Below, piece after piece: positions 8,709 through 18,571 of a stretch of 64,000 nucleotides of DNA. Position numbers and translations under genes: made by a program. The notes under the pieces are model-generated. The model saw only the letters and a list, made by a program, of their open reading frames with translations. It was not told the origin of the DNA and made no database searches. The stretch's first letter is position 1, and every line of letters begins with the position of its first letter. Origin of the DNA: Myroides indicus (GTDB lineage: Bacteria > Bacteroidota > Bacteroidia > Flavobacteriales > Flavobacteriaceae); assembly GCF_004364575.1 (NCBI RefSeq), contig NZ_SOAG01000011.1, forward strand, positions 27,102 to 91,101, read 5' to 3'.

Positions 8709-11700
8709 ATGAAAAAATTAATATTGACACTTCTGTTTTTTACTTATTTTACCTTATTCGGGCAACAAAAAACGTTTAATTTGGAGTGGAATGGAACAAA
8801 AGAGCTAATAAATTCTGCTTTAAAAGAGAAAATACCCTACTTTGAAGGGGAAAATTATAATTTTGATGCTGTTAATAATAGGTTAATTTATTCTGTAGTT
8901 TTGGAAGATGGGGTTTTTGTAGATGAGAAATCTTTAAAAGTTGAGTCTGTAAATTATGAAAACATCAATGAAAATCAATTGGGTGTTTTGTCCAAAAGTA
9001 CTCTGCCTGTAGACTCAGAAGTATCTGTAAAATCTTTTTATGCCAGAAACAGTATTAAAAATATCTTGAATTTTTATCCGATTATAAGAGAAGGTAATGC
9101 CATTAAACGCATTAAAAGCATAAAAGTGTCTTATAAAACAGGGCAAAGTACCCAGCGAAAAAGCAGATATTCAACTGCTTCAATAGAAAGAAGATCATCT
9201 GTTTTAAAGAGTGGGAACTGGTTTAAATTTGCCGTCGAAAAAACTGGTGTATATAGAATATCGAAAGCTTTTTTGCAGAGTTTGGGAGTACCTGAGTCAG
9301 TAGATCCGCGAACAATAAAGATATATGGTTCAGGTGGAAAAATGCTGCCTGTATCCAATATTGCCGACTTTGAGAAAGATTTAAAAGAAAATGCAATCAA
9401 AGTAGTTGGCGAGCAAGACGGAGTTTTTGACGATGAAGATTATATTTTATTTTATGCTGTCGGTGTTGATCAGTGGGATAGAGATAATCTGACACATTTA
9501 AATTTATTTGAAGATAAAGCCTATTGTTTTTTGACTTATGATGGTGATTTTGGCAAACGCATCAGAGCATACCAACAACCGTCGGGTGGAGCAGTTAAAA
9601 TATACGATACGTATAATGCTATTGCCTTTCATGAACATGATTTGAATAATATAGCTCAACTTGGAAGAAAATGGTTTGGGGAGAGGTTTAATATACAAAA
9701 CAAACAGGATTTCTCGTTTTCGCTATTAAATTTAAACTCATCTTTTCCAATAAAAGTAAATATTAACACGGCATCGGCTTCTTATGGGAACTCTTCTTTT
9801 GGTTTTGAGTTAAACGGAAACTATTTGGGAGGGATTAATTTTGCATCTATACAAGGTTCGACCGTGAAAGCCTATGAAACTTTTTTTTCTAAAGAAATTA
9901 CAATCAATTCAGCAAATCCAACTGTTTCACTGACTTATAATAACGGAGGAGTTCCCAATGCAGAAGGATATTTGGACTATATTCAAATAGAGTATAAAGC
10001 TGATTTGTCCGGAGGAAATAAACAGTTTGGATTTTATAATACCGATTTGGCACAAGAATCGGGTATTGTTCAATATCAGGTCAAAAATGCCAGCCAACTA
10101 AATGAAATATGGTATGTGAATGATATCGAAAATATACAGAATATATCACTTAATTCAGCAAATATTGTTTCCTTTAAAGTAATGGGAGGAGCGGTTCGCA
10201 AGTTTCACGCTCTGTCAGGTAGCGACTATTACAGCCCCATTGCTCTTCCAAATTCCCGTGTCGTAAATCAAGATGTAAAAGGGAGTGTCTTTTCAGAAGG
10301 TGACGTAGATTATCTCATTATTACTAATGAACAGCTGAGAGGAGCTGCAGAGCGCTTGGCAAATTTTCACCGTTCGGGTAAACACCGTTATAAAGTAAAA
10401 GTAGTAGAGCTGGAAAAGATATATAATGAGTTTTCGTCGGGTAAACAGGATGTGGCAGCGATTAGAAATTTTATTCGGTATGTATATGAAAACGCCTCGG
10501 ACGAGAGCAGACGACTCCGCTTTGTTAATTTATTCGGAGATACTTCCTTTGATTACAAAGATAGAATTCAAAATAATACGAATATAGTACCTACTTTTTA
10601 TGGAATGAATAAAACAAGAGAAGTAGTAAATAGTGGAGCTAATTTTTCGATGTACACTACATTTATGTCTGATGATTATTATGGACAAATGGATGTTGGA
10701 GAAGGAGAAATGACGAATTCTGCCTATGGAATTGATATTGCGGTTGGTCGCATGCTGGCAAAAAATACAGAAGAGGCCAATGCTATGGTGAGCAAAGTGA
10801 TGGATTACAATCAAAAAGAAACACAAGGAAGATGGCGTAATAATATAATAGCGATGGCAGATGATGTAGATAGAGAGAGCGATTATGTTTTGGAGTTGGA
10901 CAGTGATGAAATAGTGAAGGAGATAATTGAGGAGCGTCCTTATTTTAATCCCGTAAAAATTTATTTAGACGCTTATGTGCAAGATGTTTCGGCAGGCGGA
11001 AACCGATATTTTAAAGCACAAAAAGATTTTATTGCAGCTATTGAATCAGGAGCTCTGTATATTAATTATTTAGGACATGGAGGAGAAGATGCACTGACTC
11101 AAGAGCGCGTTTTTACGATCGAAGATGCAAATAATCTGAAAAATTATAAGAAATATCCTCTGTTTACAACGATTACATGTGAGTTTACAAGATTTGACAC
11201 TCCTTTACAGACAACGGGAGGAGAAGCAATGTATAAAAATAAAGAAGGGGGCGCTATAGCTTTAGTTGCAACTACCAGAGAAATCGGAATTGCTACTGGA
11301 CGACAGATAAATAAGAGATTTAGTAAGGAGTTGTTCCGTTCAAAAACTGATTTAACTATTGCAGAAGCATTGATGAATACCAAAAATGCTACTACTACCC
11401 GAGATAAAAATGTGGTGTCTTATATTGGAGATCCGGCTCTTGAGCTGGCTATTCCTAATTTAAAAGTTGAGCTGACAACTGTAAACGATGAAGATGTAAA
11501 TACTTTTGACGGTGAACTGCAAGCGCTGGGATATGTGAAAATAGGAGGAGAAATACAAGACGAAAACAATAATCTAATTCATAGCTTTAACGGGAATTTA
11601 GCAGTTCAGGTATTTGATAAGTTTATTGATAAAAAAACGCTGGGCAATGATGGAGTTACAAGTAACGGAGAATTGTTATTGATGGATTTTACGATTTTAG

Positions 11701-12551
11701 GAGAAACAGTATTTAGAGGAAACGCATCCGTAAATCAAGGGAAATTTGCGTTTGATTTTATCCTGCCAAAGGATGTAAAGATAGCTGTTGGGGAGGGGAG
11801 AATCAGTTTTTATGCTAATAATGAAGCAATAGATTACACAGGAAACAATGATCGTTTAAAAATAGGCGGATTAAATAAAGATGCGCCGGAAGACAAGACG
11901 CCGCCCGTGATAAAACTCTATATGGATAACGAATCTTTCATTTCGGGAGGTATGACAGATAATAATCCGGTTTTTTTAGCGTTCTTAGAAGATGAAAGCG
12001 GTATTAATACATCCAGCGGTATCGGACATGATCTGGTTGCAGTGCTGGACGACAATGAAAGAGAACCGATTGTAATGAATGACTACTACGAAACAGAACC
12101 GGATAATTTTAGAAAAGGAAAGATAACGTATCCTTTAAAAGACCTTGCACCAGGAATGCATACGCTGTTGTTTAAGGCATGGGATGTATATAATAACCTT
12201 TCCAGCGCCGAATTGCAGTTTGTGGTTGCAGAACAGGAAGATTTAAAATTGGAACATGTTTTAAATTACCCTAATCCTTTTGTGAGTTACACCGAGTTTT
12301 GGTTTACTCATAATAGACCTTATGAAACTTTAGATGTTCAGGTGCAGATTATGACAGTTGCCGGAAGAATTGTGAAAACAATAAATCAGCAGGTAACCAC
12401 TGAAAATAATTTGTGCAGAGAAATTGTATGGGACGGAAGAGATGATTTTGGTGATAGAATAGGAAAAGGAGTATATATTTATAAACTAACAGTACGATCT
12501 AATCAAACAGGACACCAAGCAGAAAAAATAGAAAAATTAGTTGTACTTTAA
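8709..12551 (+). CDS. porU: Type IX secretion system sortase PorU
   Basis: PorU is the surface C25-family (gingipain-like) sortase that removes the C-terminal signal of T9SS cargo and attaches it to lipopolysaccharide or releases it. Starting at the ATG at 8709 gives 1280 residues with a classic signal peptide (MKKLILTLLFFTYFTLFGQQ); an ATG at 8697 adds four residues. The catalytic His is in NYLGHGGED (about 790) and Cys in TTITCEFTRFD (about 824). The C-terminus has the PorU tail with YPNPFVSYTEFWFTH and GVYIYKLTV, which resembles a T9SS signal domain. It is divergent from gldJ and 40 bases before porV. Confidence 0.96.
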   Translation: MKKLILTLLFFTYFTLFGQQKTFNLEWNGTKELINSALKEKIPYFEGENYNFDAVNNRLIYSVVLEDGVFVDEKSLKVESVNYENINENQLGVLSKSTLPVDSEVSVKSFYARNSIKNILNFYPIIREGNAIKRIKSIKVSYKTGQSTQRKSRYSTASIERRSSVLKSGNWFKFAVEKTGVYRISKAFLQSLGVPESVDPRTIKIYGSGGKMLPVSNIADFEKDLKENAIKVVGEQDGVFDDEDYILFYAVGVDQWDRDNLTHLNLFEDKAYCFLTYDGDFGKRIRAYQQPSGGAVKIYDTYNAIAFHEHDLNNIAQLGRKWFGERFNIQNKQDFSFSLLNLNSSFPIKVNINTASASYGNSSFGFELNGNYLGGINFASIQGSTVKAYETFFSKEITINSANPTVSLTYNNGGVPNAEGYLDYIQIEYKADLSGGNKQFGFYNTDLAQESGIVQYQVKNASQLNEIWYVNDIENIQNISLNSANIVSFKVMGGAVRKFHALSGSDYYSPIALPNSRVVNQDVKGSVFSEGDVDYLIITNEQLRGAAERLANFHRSGKHRYKVKVVELEKIYNEFSSGKQDVAAIRNFIRYVYENASDESRRLRFVNLFGDTSFDYKDRIQNNTNIVPTFYGMNKTREVVNSGANFSMYTTFMSDDYYGQMDVGEGEMTNSAYGIDIAVGRMLAKNTEEANAMVSKVMDYNQKETQGRWRNNIIAMADDVDRESDYVLELDSDEIVKEIIEERPYFNPVKIYLDAYVQDVSAGGNRYFKAQKDFIAAIESGALYINYLGHGGEDALTQERVFTIEDANNLKNYKKYPLFTTITCEFTRFDTPLQTTGGEAMYKNKEGGAIALVATTREIGIATGRQINKRFSKELFRSKTDLTIAEALMNTKNATTTRDKNVVSYIGDPALELAIPNLKVELTTVNDEDVNTFDGELQALGYVKIGGEIQDENNNLIHSFNGNLAVQVFDKFIDKKTLGNDGVTSNGELLLMDFTILGETVFRGNASVNQGKFAFDFILPKDVKIAVGEGRISFYANNEAIDYTGNNDRLKIGGLNKDAPEDKTPPVIKLYMDNESFISGGMTDNNPVFLAFLEDESGINTSSGIGHDLVAVLDDNEREPIVMNDYYETEPDNFRKGKITYPLKDLAPGMHTLLFKAWDVYNNLSSAELQFVVAEQEDLKLEHVLNYPNPFVSYTEFWFTHNRPYETLDVQVQIMTVAGRIVKTINQQVTTENNLCREIVWDGRDDFGDRIGKGVYIYKLTVRSNQTGHQAEKIEKLVVL

Positions 12552-12559
12552 AAAACAAT

Positions 12560-12567
12560 TATATTTG
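12560..12567 (+). promoter_or_regulatory. Likely -7 element of a porV promoter
   Basis: TATATTTG matches the flavobacterial -7 consensus TAnnTTTG and lies 25 bases before the porV start in the short porU-porV gap. A TTG at 12541-12543 could be the -33 element, although the 16-base spacing is short. porV may therefore be transcribed separately as well as with porU. Confidence 0.45.
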
Positions 12568-12591
12568 CATAATCAATCTAACTATAGTTAA

Positions 12592-13731
12592 ATGAAAAAC
12601 ATAACAGCCTTATTAGTGATCTTTTTTGGAGGGCAAGCCCTGTGGGCACAGACAAAAGAGATGAATCCCATTACTACGGGAGTTCCTTTTTTAACAATTG
12701 CTGCTGATGCAAGATCTGCCGGAATGGGAGATATGGGAGTTGCTACAACTTCTGATGTTTTCTCACAGCAGCACAATCCTTCTAAATATGCATTTGCAGA
12801 AAAAGACCAAAGTTTTTCAGTAAGCTATACGCCTTATATGGCAAAAATAGCAAGCGATATGTCTTTAGGGCAGCTTACTTATTTTAACAAGTTTAATGAG
12901 CGAAGCGCAATAGGGGCTAGTTTAAGGTATTTTGGAATGGGAGAAATGAATTTTAGAGAGAACTATAATGATATGCCTGTGTCTAAAAAGCCGAATGAGT
13001 TTGCTATTGATGTGTCGTATTCCCTGAAGCTGAGTAATAATTTTGGTATGGGAGTTGCCGGAAGATTTATTAATTCAAGTTTAAAATATCCGGAAGCAGG
13101 AGATGGCGAATCGTCAAGTGCAAGTAGTTTTGCAGTAGATGTTTCCGGATTTTATGAATCAGATGTCAAGCAGTTTGAAAGTTTTGAAGGACGTTGGAGA
13201 TTTGGGTTTAACTTTCAAAATTTGGGGCCTAAAATGAAGTATGGGGATGAGCAGTACGGAAGTTTTTTACCGGCAAATTTAAAGCTGGGAGCTGGATTTG
13301 ACTTCATATTGGATCAGTACAATACGGTAACGGTTACTACGGAGTTTAATAAACTAATGGTTCCTACTCCGCCTGAAAGCTATGATGCAGAAGAGCAGAG
13401 AAAATATAATGATATCGGCTGGTTTAAAGGTGTTTTTAAATCATTTGGCGATGCTCCGGGAGGCTTTAGTGAAGAAATGAAAGAAGTGGTTTGGTCATTT
13501 GGAGCAGAATATTGGTATGACAATGTTTTTGCTTTCAGGGCAGGATACTTTAATGAAAACGAATATAAAGGGGCTCGTAAATATGCTACGCTAGGAGCAG
13601 GGTTTAGATACAGTATGATAACGGTAGATTTATCCTATATGTTTTCAACATCAAAAATTACTAACCCATTAGAAAATACTCTGCGCTTTTCATTAACCTT
13701 TGATCTGGGCAAAAAAACGTACAGAGGATAA
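12592..13731 (+). CDS. porV: Type IX secretion outer-membrane shuttle protein PorV (LptO)
   Basis: PorV is an outer-membrane beta-barrel of the FadL type. It binds cargo C-terminal domains at the Sov/SprA translocon and delivers them to PorU. The 379 residues start with a signal peptide (ALLVIFFGGQALWAQ). They carry the family N-terminal motif FLTIAADARSAGMGDMGVAT followed by HNPSKYAFA, and end with an alternating barrel strand (NTLRFSLTFDLGKK). The position right after porU, followed by cdd, is the standard flavobacterial order. A strong terminator follows at 13753. Confidence 0.96.
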   Translation: MKNITALLVIFFGGQALWAQTKEMNPITTGVPFLTIAADARSAGMGDMGVATTSDVFSQQHNPSKYAFAEKDQSFSVSYTPYMAKIASDMSLGQLTYFNKFNERSAIGASLRYFGMGEMNFRENYNDMPVSKKPNEFAIDVSYSLKLSNNFGMGVAGRFINSSLKYPEAGDGESSSASSFAVDVSGFYESDVKQFESFEGRWRFGFNFQNLGPKMKYGDEQYGSFLPANLKLGAGFDFILDQYNTVTVTTEFNKLMVPTPPESYDAEEQRKYNDIGWFKGVFKSFGDAPGGFSEEMKEVVWSFGAEYWYDNVFAFRAGYFNENEYKGARKYATLGAGFRYSMITVDLSYMFSTSKITNPLENTLRFSLTFDLGKKTYRG

Positions 13732-13752
13732 ATATAAAGAAGCTTATATGAT

Positions 13753-13786
13753 AAAAATCCAAACTTCATTTGAAGTTTGGATTTTT
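13753..13786 (+). terminator. Terminator after porV
   Basis: A 16-bp perfect stem (AAAAATCCAAACTTCA, 13753-13768, with 13771-13786) has a 2-base loop and ends in a T-run. It lies 22 bases after the porV stop and 19 bases before the cdd ATG. This also argues that coding does not start upstream of the hairpin for cdd. Confidence 0.85.
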
Positions 13787-13804
13787 TGTCTGACCTTGTA
13801 TCAC

Positions 13805-14287
13805 ATGAAAAAGATAGAAATAAAAACCGAATTTATAGAGTATGACTCCATAGAAGAATTAGCTTTAGAAGATAAACAGCTGATGGATCAGGCAGTACAA
13901 ATCAGAAAAAGTGCCTATGCTCCTTATTCTAAGTTTAAAGTTGGTGCAGCACTTCTGTTGGAAGACGGAACAGTTGTATTAGGATCCAATCAAGAAAATG
14001 CTGCTTTTCCTTCTGGTTTATGTGCTGAAAGAACAGCCATTTTTCAGGCAGGAGCACTGTACCCTGATAAAAAGATTTTGAAGATTGCTATTTCAGCCTC
14101 TTCTGACTTAAAATTGACACAAGCCCCTATTCCGCCTTGTGGCGCATGTCGTCAAAGTATTTTGGAATATGAAACAAAGCAAAATCAATTTATAGAAATG
14201 TTTTTTATGGGTGCAGAAGGAAAAATTTGCTATTCGCCTTCTTTGGTTAATATGCTGCCTTTTTATTTTGATAGGGATTCAATGTAA
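13805..14287 (+). CDS. cdd: Cytidine deaminase
   Basis: This enzyme hydrolyses cytidine and deoxycytidine to uridine and deoxyuridine in pyrimidine salvage. The zinc-binding catalytic motifs are present: LCAERTAIF, with the Cys and Glu at about 74-76, and PPCGACRQSILEY with two Cys at about 114-117. The N-terminal YAPYSKFKVGAALL is family-typical. I start the gene at the ATG at 13805 (160 residues) because the longer open frame to 13700 overlaps porV and would read through the terminator. cdd after porV is conserved in flavobacteria. Confidence 0.95.
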   Translation: MKKIEIKTEFIEYDSIEELALEDKQLMDQAVQIRKSAYAPYSKFKVGAALLLEDGTVVLGSNQENAAFPSGLCAERTAIFQAGALYPDKKILKIAISASSDLKLTQAPIPPCGACRQSILEYETKQNQFIEMFFMGAEGKICYSPSLVNMLPFYFDRDSM

Positions 14288-14456
14288 AGAGATACTATTA
14301 ATTTGAAAATCAGTATAACTAAATAAAATTATTTTTTGTTATGCAATAATATAAAAATTGATTATTTTTGGTAGAGGATTCAGCAATAATAATCAGGCAG
14401 AATTCCAAAAAGAGGTCTTAAAAACAGATTAACTACGGCCTTTTCTTTAATTTAAA

Positions 14457-15845
14457 ATGGACACATACCCCCAGATCATTACAATGTTGGCTAGCGCCGG
14501 CATTGTACACGAAGAAATATCTATAGCGAAGTTATTACTAACGCTTTTTTTAGTCCTGTTAAACGGATTTTTTGTAGCAGCAGAGTTTGCCATCGTAAAA
14601 GTTCGTTCCTCTCAGATTGAAGTACATCAAGAATTAAATTCTAAAGTAGCCGGAATCGCCAAAAATATAGTAACTAACTTAGATGCTTATTTGGCAGCAA
14701 CACAATTAGGTATAACATTAGCCTCCTTGGGCTTAGGTTGGGTAGGAGAAAGTTCTCTTACACCTGTAATCATGAAAATGTTTGAACTTTTTGGAATGAC
14801 AGGTCCGGAGTGGTATGCCGTGGCGAAAAATATATCATTTCCCCTGGCATTTGCCATAATAACTATATTACATATTGTATTTGGAGAATTAGCACCTAAA
14901 TCGCTGGCAATTCATTTTCCTACCAAAACAACTTTTACAATTGCTTTGCCGTTGCGAATTTTTTACTTTGTGTTTAAACCCGTAATCTGGTTAATGAACG
15001 GTTTTGCCAATGCAATTTTAAGGATGATGGGAATTACACCAATTCACGGCTCAGATATTCATACAGAAGAGGAGTTAAAGATGATCATTACCGAGAGTCA
15101 GGAAGGCGGAGCGATTGAAGAAACCGAACGCATGCTAATTCAGAATGTATTCGATTTTGACGACAGAAGAGTAAACAATATTCAAACTTTACGCAAAAAT
15201 GTTTCGGCTATTGAAATTGAAACTACAGTAAAGGATGCTATTGATTACGCTATCAATGAAGGGTATTCCCGCTATCCGGTTTATGAAGATTCGCTGGATA
15301 ACATTAAAGGGGTTATTTATACAAAAGATTTAATGAAGGCAATGATGAATAAGATGGAAGATAAAAAAATCGCACCGTTAATGAGAGAGCCTATTTTTAT
15401 TTCTGAGAATGCATTGATTAAAAATGTATTAAAACAGTTTCAGGCAAAGCACCTCCAAATGGCCGTGGTTACTAATGAGGTAGGTGAGTTTTCAGGTATA
15501 GTAACGATGGAAGATATTTTGGAGGAATTGGTAGGAGAGATTCAGGATGAATATGATAATGAAGAACCTATTGTGACAACAGTTGGAGAAGGAGTGTATC
15601 ATGTAAATGCACATTATAATTTATCAGATATTAACCGCTTATTGCCTTATAAGTTTGAAGAAAGCGAGCATTATGATACTTTGGCGGGTTTAATCGCAGA
15701 AACTTATCCGGATGATGAATTTAAAGAGCAAGATGCAATTGATTTATGTGATTACGAAGGAATTGTTTTGAATATGTATCGCAATTCCATCGAAAAAATT
15801 CAGCTTACCTTAAAGCCTAAAGGAAAAGATATCGAAGAAGGGTAA
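14457..15845 (+). CDS. Hemolysin-type CNNM/CorC membrane protein (DUF21, CBS pair, CorC_HlyC)
   Basis: A 462-residue inner-membrane protein. The DUF21 transmembrane domain spans about 20-210 (LLLTLFLVLLNGFFVAAEFA, LGLGWVGESSLTPV, HIVFGELAPKSLAI). Two CBS domains follow at about 225-350 (GYSRYPVYEDSLDNIKGV and VVTNEVGEFSGIVTMEDILE), then the CorC_HlyC transporter-associated domain. The family includes CNNM/CorC-type ion transport proteins implicated in magnesium homeostasis. GldE belongs to the same family, but gldE normally sits with gldD, so this looks like a paralogue. Ion specificity is not known from sequence. Confidence 0.9.
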   Translation: MDTYPQIITMLASAGIVHEEISIAKLLLTLFLVLLNGFFVAAEFAIVKVRSSQIEVHQELNSKVAGIAKNIVTNLDAYLAATQLGITLASLGLGWVGESSLTPVIMKMFELFGMTGPEWYAVAKNISFPLAFAIITILHIVFGELAPKSLAIHFPTKTTFTIALPLRIFYFVFKPVIWLMNGFANAILRMMGITPIHGSDIHTEEELKMIITESQEGGAIEETERMLIQNVFDFDDRRVNNIQTLRKNVSAIEIETTVKDAIDYAINEGYSRYPVYEDSLDNIKGVIYTKDLMKAMMNKMEDKKIAPLMREPIFISENALIKNVLKQFQAKHLQMAVVTNEVGEFSGIVTMEDILEELVGEIQDEYDNEEPIVTTVGEGVYHVNAHYNLSDINRLLPYKFEESEHYDTLAGLIAETYPDDEFKEQDAIDLCDYEGIVLNMYRNSIEKIQLTLKPKGKDIEEG

Positions 15846-15866
15846 TCACTTTATTTGTAAAGATAG

Positions 15867-15895
15867 AAGCACTCTTTTTAATAGAGTGCTTTTTT
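15867..15895 (+). terminator. Terminator after the CNNM/CorC gene
   Basis: Stem AAGCACTCT/AGAGTGCTT (15867-15875 and 15883-15891), 7-base loop, then a T-run. It lies 22 bases after the stop codon. Confidence 0.8.
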
Positions 15896-15988
15896 AATGT
15901 TTTTGAAAACATAATATGCGTGTAATCATATTAGGCAGTTAATTTAAATGAGTAAATTGTCATAAATCTCTGTTTAAATTATAACAAT

Positions 15989-16576
15989 ATGGAATCGTTA
16001 GAAAGGCTGCTGGAAAAAATAAAACAATGTAAAATATGTGAAGCAGAATTGCCTTTGGGAGCAAATCCGGTTTTGAAGGCAAGTGAAAAATCAAAAATAA
16101 TGATCATCGGACAGGCACCGGGGATAAAAGTACACCTTTCTGGGATTCCCTTTCATGACAAAAGTGGAGATCAGTTGCGGCAATGGCTTGATGTTACTGT
16201 AGATGAGTTCTATAATCCTGATAATTTTGCTATTGTTCCTATGGGCTTTTGCTATCCGGGAAAAGGAAAGCAGGGAGATCTGCCTCCGAGAAAAGAATGC
16301 GCACCCACATGGCATGAACAGCTTTTAGAACATTTAAGCGAAATACAATTAATTTTATTGGTAGGACAATATGCACAGAAATATTATTTAAAAAAAGAGC
16401 CAAAGCGAACTTTAACAGAAAATGTAGCACATTATCAAGATTTTTTGCCTCTGTATTTTCCGCTGCCACATCCTTCTCCCCGCAATTTTATGTGGAAAGC
16501 TAAAAACCATTGGTTTGAAGAGGAAGTTATCCCTGAACTCAAAAAAAGAGTTCGTACTATTTTGAATAAAAAATAA
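15989..16576 (+). CDS. Uracil-DNA glycosylase superfamily protein
   Basis: A 195-residue protein with UDG-fold motifs: GQAPGIKVHLSGIPF (about 40-55, motif A) and LPHPSPRN (about 160, motif B). Four cysteines follow the pattern of iron-sulfur UDGs: CKIC near residue 14, then GFCYPG and KECAP separated by 15 residues. This suggests a 4Fe-4S cluster, although the substrate and even glycosylase activity are not established for this branch. It is a stand-alone gene on the plus strand, convergent with the MFS transporter. Confidence 0.85.
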   Translation: MESLERLLEKIKQCKICEAELPLGANPVLKASEKSKIMIIGQAPGIKVHLSGIPFHDKSGDQLRQWLDVTVDEFYNPDNFAIVPMGFCYPGKGKQGDLPPRKECAPTWHEQLLEHLSEIQLILLVGQYAQKYYLKKEPKRTLTENVAHYQDFLPLYFPLPHPSPRNFMWKAKNHWFEEEVIPELKKRVRTILNKK

Positions 16577-16600
16577 ATCTGGATCTAAGATTGGACATTT

Positions 16601-17779
16601 TTATTCAGCGATTTTTAATTTCCGATATACCATGTACAGCAGTGACAGAATAACGATAAAAGCGCTTGCATACATAATTAAAGGAATATTTTGGATGTGG
16701 TCTTTGTAATACCAACCGGCGGCAAAAGCACCTCCGCCAACACCTGCTTCCAGTGCAATATACATAGTAGAAACTGCTTTTCCGCGTTGGTTTGGAGCAC
16801 TAAAATCTATAGTCCACGCGTTTAGTGCAGGCGATAATACGCCTAACGAAATCCCGTAGGTGAATGCTCCGAGATACAGTCCTCCGATACTATCGTAAAA
16901 ACCAATGACAAGCAAAGAAATAATTAGCAGGCAAAGACCTATGTTAATAATGAGAACCCTTCCGTATTGGTCAGAAACTTTGCCTGCCACAAACCGGATT
17001 AGCAAAGAAGATACAGTGAAAATCATAAAGAAAATCCCTTTGTTTTCAATACCTAAATGTGCTGTCCAATCAGGGATAAGTGTAAGAATTACTCCGTAAG
17101 CTATATAGGATAAAAAGGTGACTAGTGCAGCCGGAAAAACAGCAAAGTCAAATAGATCATTTCGAGATAATTTGAGCAATGAGAAAGAAAATTTACTCTT
17201 TGAAGAAAGCGTTTCTTTCATGTTTAGTAAAATAATGATTGACAACAATGCGAACAGAGCAGAAGCATAAAATAAAAAATTGATAGAAGTATATATTTTT
17301 ATTGTACTTCCTATTGCCGGACCTACCGCCATACCTGTACTAAAACAAATGCCGTGCAGACCTAAAGCCTCTCCCCATCGTTCTTTAGGTACAATATCTG
17401 CTACATAAGCAGCTGTAGCTGTAGGCTTAAAACCAGTTGAAAAACCGTGAAGTAATCTCAAGAACAAAAAGCCTGAAACAGTGGTCAGGATGGGGTAAAG
17501 CAGGCTGCAGATAAAACAAACGACCGAACCGATTGCCATAATGGGAACTCTACCAATTTTATCAGTGAGCTTTCCGCTAAAAGGACGAGAAATACCCGCG
17601 GTTATAGTAAATAAACCAATAATTAAACCTTTGTATTCAGTGCCTCCCAGCCCCGATAAATAGTCGGGTAATTCGGGAATAAGCATATTAAAACTCGCTG
17701 AAAACAATAGAGAACTCAAACAAACTAAGATGAATTGAGTATTGTATATAGGGTGCGAAGAAGCTGATTTTACCGACAT
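16601..17779 (-). CDS. Major facilitator superfamily (MFS) transporter
   Basis: 392 residues with twelve predicted membrane helices in two halves. The loop 2-3 signature is present as RPFSGKLTDKIGRVPIM (about 65-81), with a related GKVSDQYGRVLIINIG in the second half. GFSTGFKPTATAAYVADIVP matches drug-efflux-like DHA1 members. The substrate cannot be inferred. It is on the same strand as pssA, about 60 bases downstream of it, so the two may be co-transcribed. Confidence 0.9.
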   Translation of the reverse strand: MSVKSASSHPIYNTQFILVCLSSLLFSASFNMLIPELPDYLSGLGGTEYKGLIIGLFTITAGISRPFSGKLTDKIGRVPIMAIGSVVCFICSLLYPILTTVSGFLFLRLLHGFSTGFKPTATAAYVADIVPKERWGEALGLHGICFSTGMAVGPAIGSTIKIYTSINFLFYASALFALLSIIILLNMKETLSSKSKFSFSLLKLSRNDLFDFAVFPAALVTFLSYIAYGVILTLIPDWTAHLGIENKGIFFMIFTVSSLLIRFVAGKVSDQYGRVLIINIGLCLLIISLLVIGFYDSIGGLYLGAFTYGISLGVLSPALNAWTIDFSAPNQRGKAVSTMYIALEAGVGGGAFAAGWYYKDHIQNIPLIMYASAFIVILSLLYMVYRKLKIAE

Positions 17780-17839
17780 GGCTTTAAAATAGCAAGGAGC
17801 TTGTTGGCGGGTGTTTTTCTGTTGTGAAATTATACTTTC

Positions 17840-18571
17840 CTAAGCTTTCGAAGTCTTGTTTTTTATTACAGATAAAAGGATGTAAACAACGATAATAACT
17901 GGTACAGCCAGATATTTTAATACAAACAGTAAAATAGCTGATAAAATAATAAAGGTAATTTGCAGAGTATATTTTGATAGATTTTTTGGATTGACTTTTA
18001 AAGAAAATAATGGGATTTCTGCATTCATAATATAAGCACTTAATAGACTGATAACAACCAAAACGTAAGGATTGCTGAGTAAAGAGATTATGGATTCTGA
18101 GTGCGTAGTGCTGACTATCATCGGAAGACTTAGTATAAACAAAGCATTACCCGGCGTGGGCAAACCAATAAAAGAATCAGTCTGACGCGTGTCTACGTTA
18201 AATTTAGCTAATCGGTAAGCAGCACCCAATGTAATGATAAAACCAATATAGGGTACTACAGCCATATAGTATGTTTCAGGTGTTAGGTTGTACAGCTCCT
18301 GATTTTCCTGAATGTTGGCAAGTTGTTTATAAATTACCAATCCAGGTACAACTCCACTGGTAACCATATCTGCAAGTGAGTCAAGTTGTAATCCTATTTC
18401 GCTTTTTACGTTCAGTGCCCGGGCTAAAAAACCATCCCAGTAATCAAAAAATATACCTAAGCAAACCCATAAAAATGCCATTTTGATGTTGTCGTCAAAG
18501 GCATATATACAGGCTATCAAACCAGCTGATAAGTTGAGTAAGGTAATGAAATTGGGAATGTGTTTTTTCAT
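17840..18571 (-). CDS. pssA: CDP-diacylglycerol--serine O-phosphatidyltransferase
   Basis: The enzyme makes phosphatidylserine from CDP-diacylglycerol and serine, the route to phosphatidylethanolamine, at the inner membrane. The CDP-alcohol phosphotransferase motif DGx2ARx8Gx3Dx3D is complete between about residues 46 and 70 (WDGFLAR, GLQLDSLADM). Several membrane helices follow, with a short basic tail (IKNKTSKA). Length 243 residues suits the Bacteroidota type II enzyme. It is divergent from the PorV/PorQ-like gene. Confidence 0.94.
   Translation of the reverse strand: MKKHIPNFITLLNLSAGLIACIYAFDDNIKMAFLWVCLGIFFDYWDGFLARALNVKSEIGLQLDSLADMVTSGVVPGLVIYKQLANIQENQELYNLTPETYYMAVVPYIGFIITLGAAYRLAKFNVDTRQTDSFIGLPTPGNALFILSLPMIVSTTHSESIISLLSNPYVLVVISLLSAYIMNAEIPLFSLKVNPKNLSKYTLQITFIILSAILLFVLKYLAVPVIIVVYILLSVIKNKTSKA

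Noticed and set aside
13700..13804. 35-codon N-terminal extension of cytidine deaminase
   Set aside because: It overlaps the porV end and runs through a strong terminator hairpin; the ATG at 13805 gives the normal family length.
14457..15845. Calling the CNNM/CorC gene gldE
   Set aside because: GldE is of the same family but is normally next to gldD; here the neighbours are cdd and a UDG-like gene, so a paralogue is more likely.
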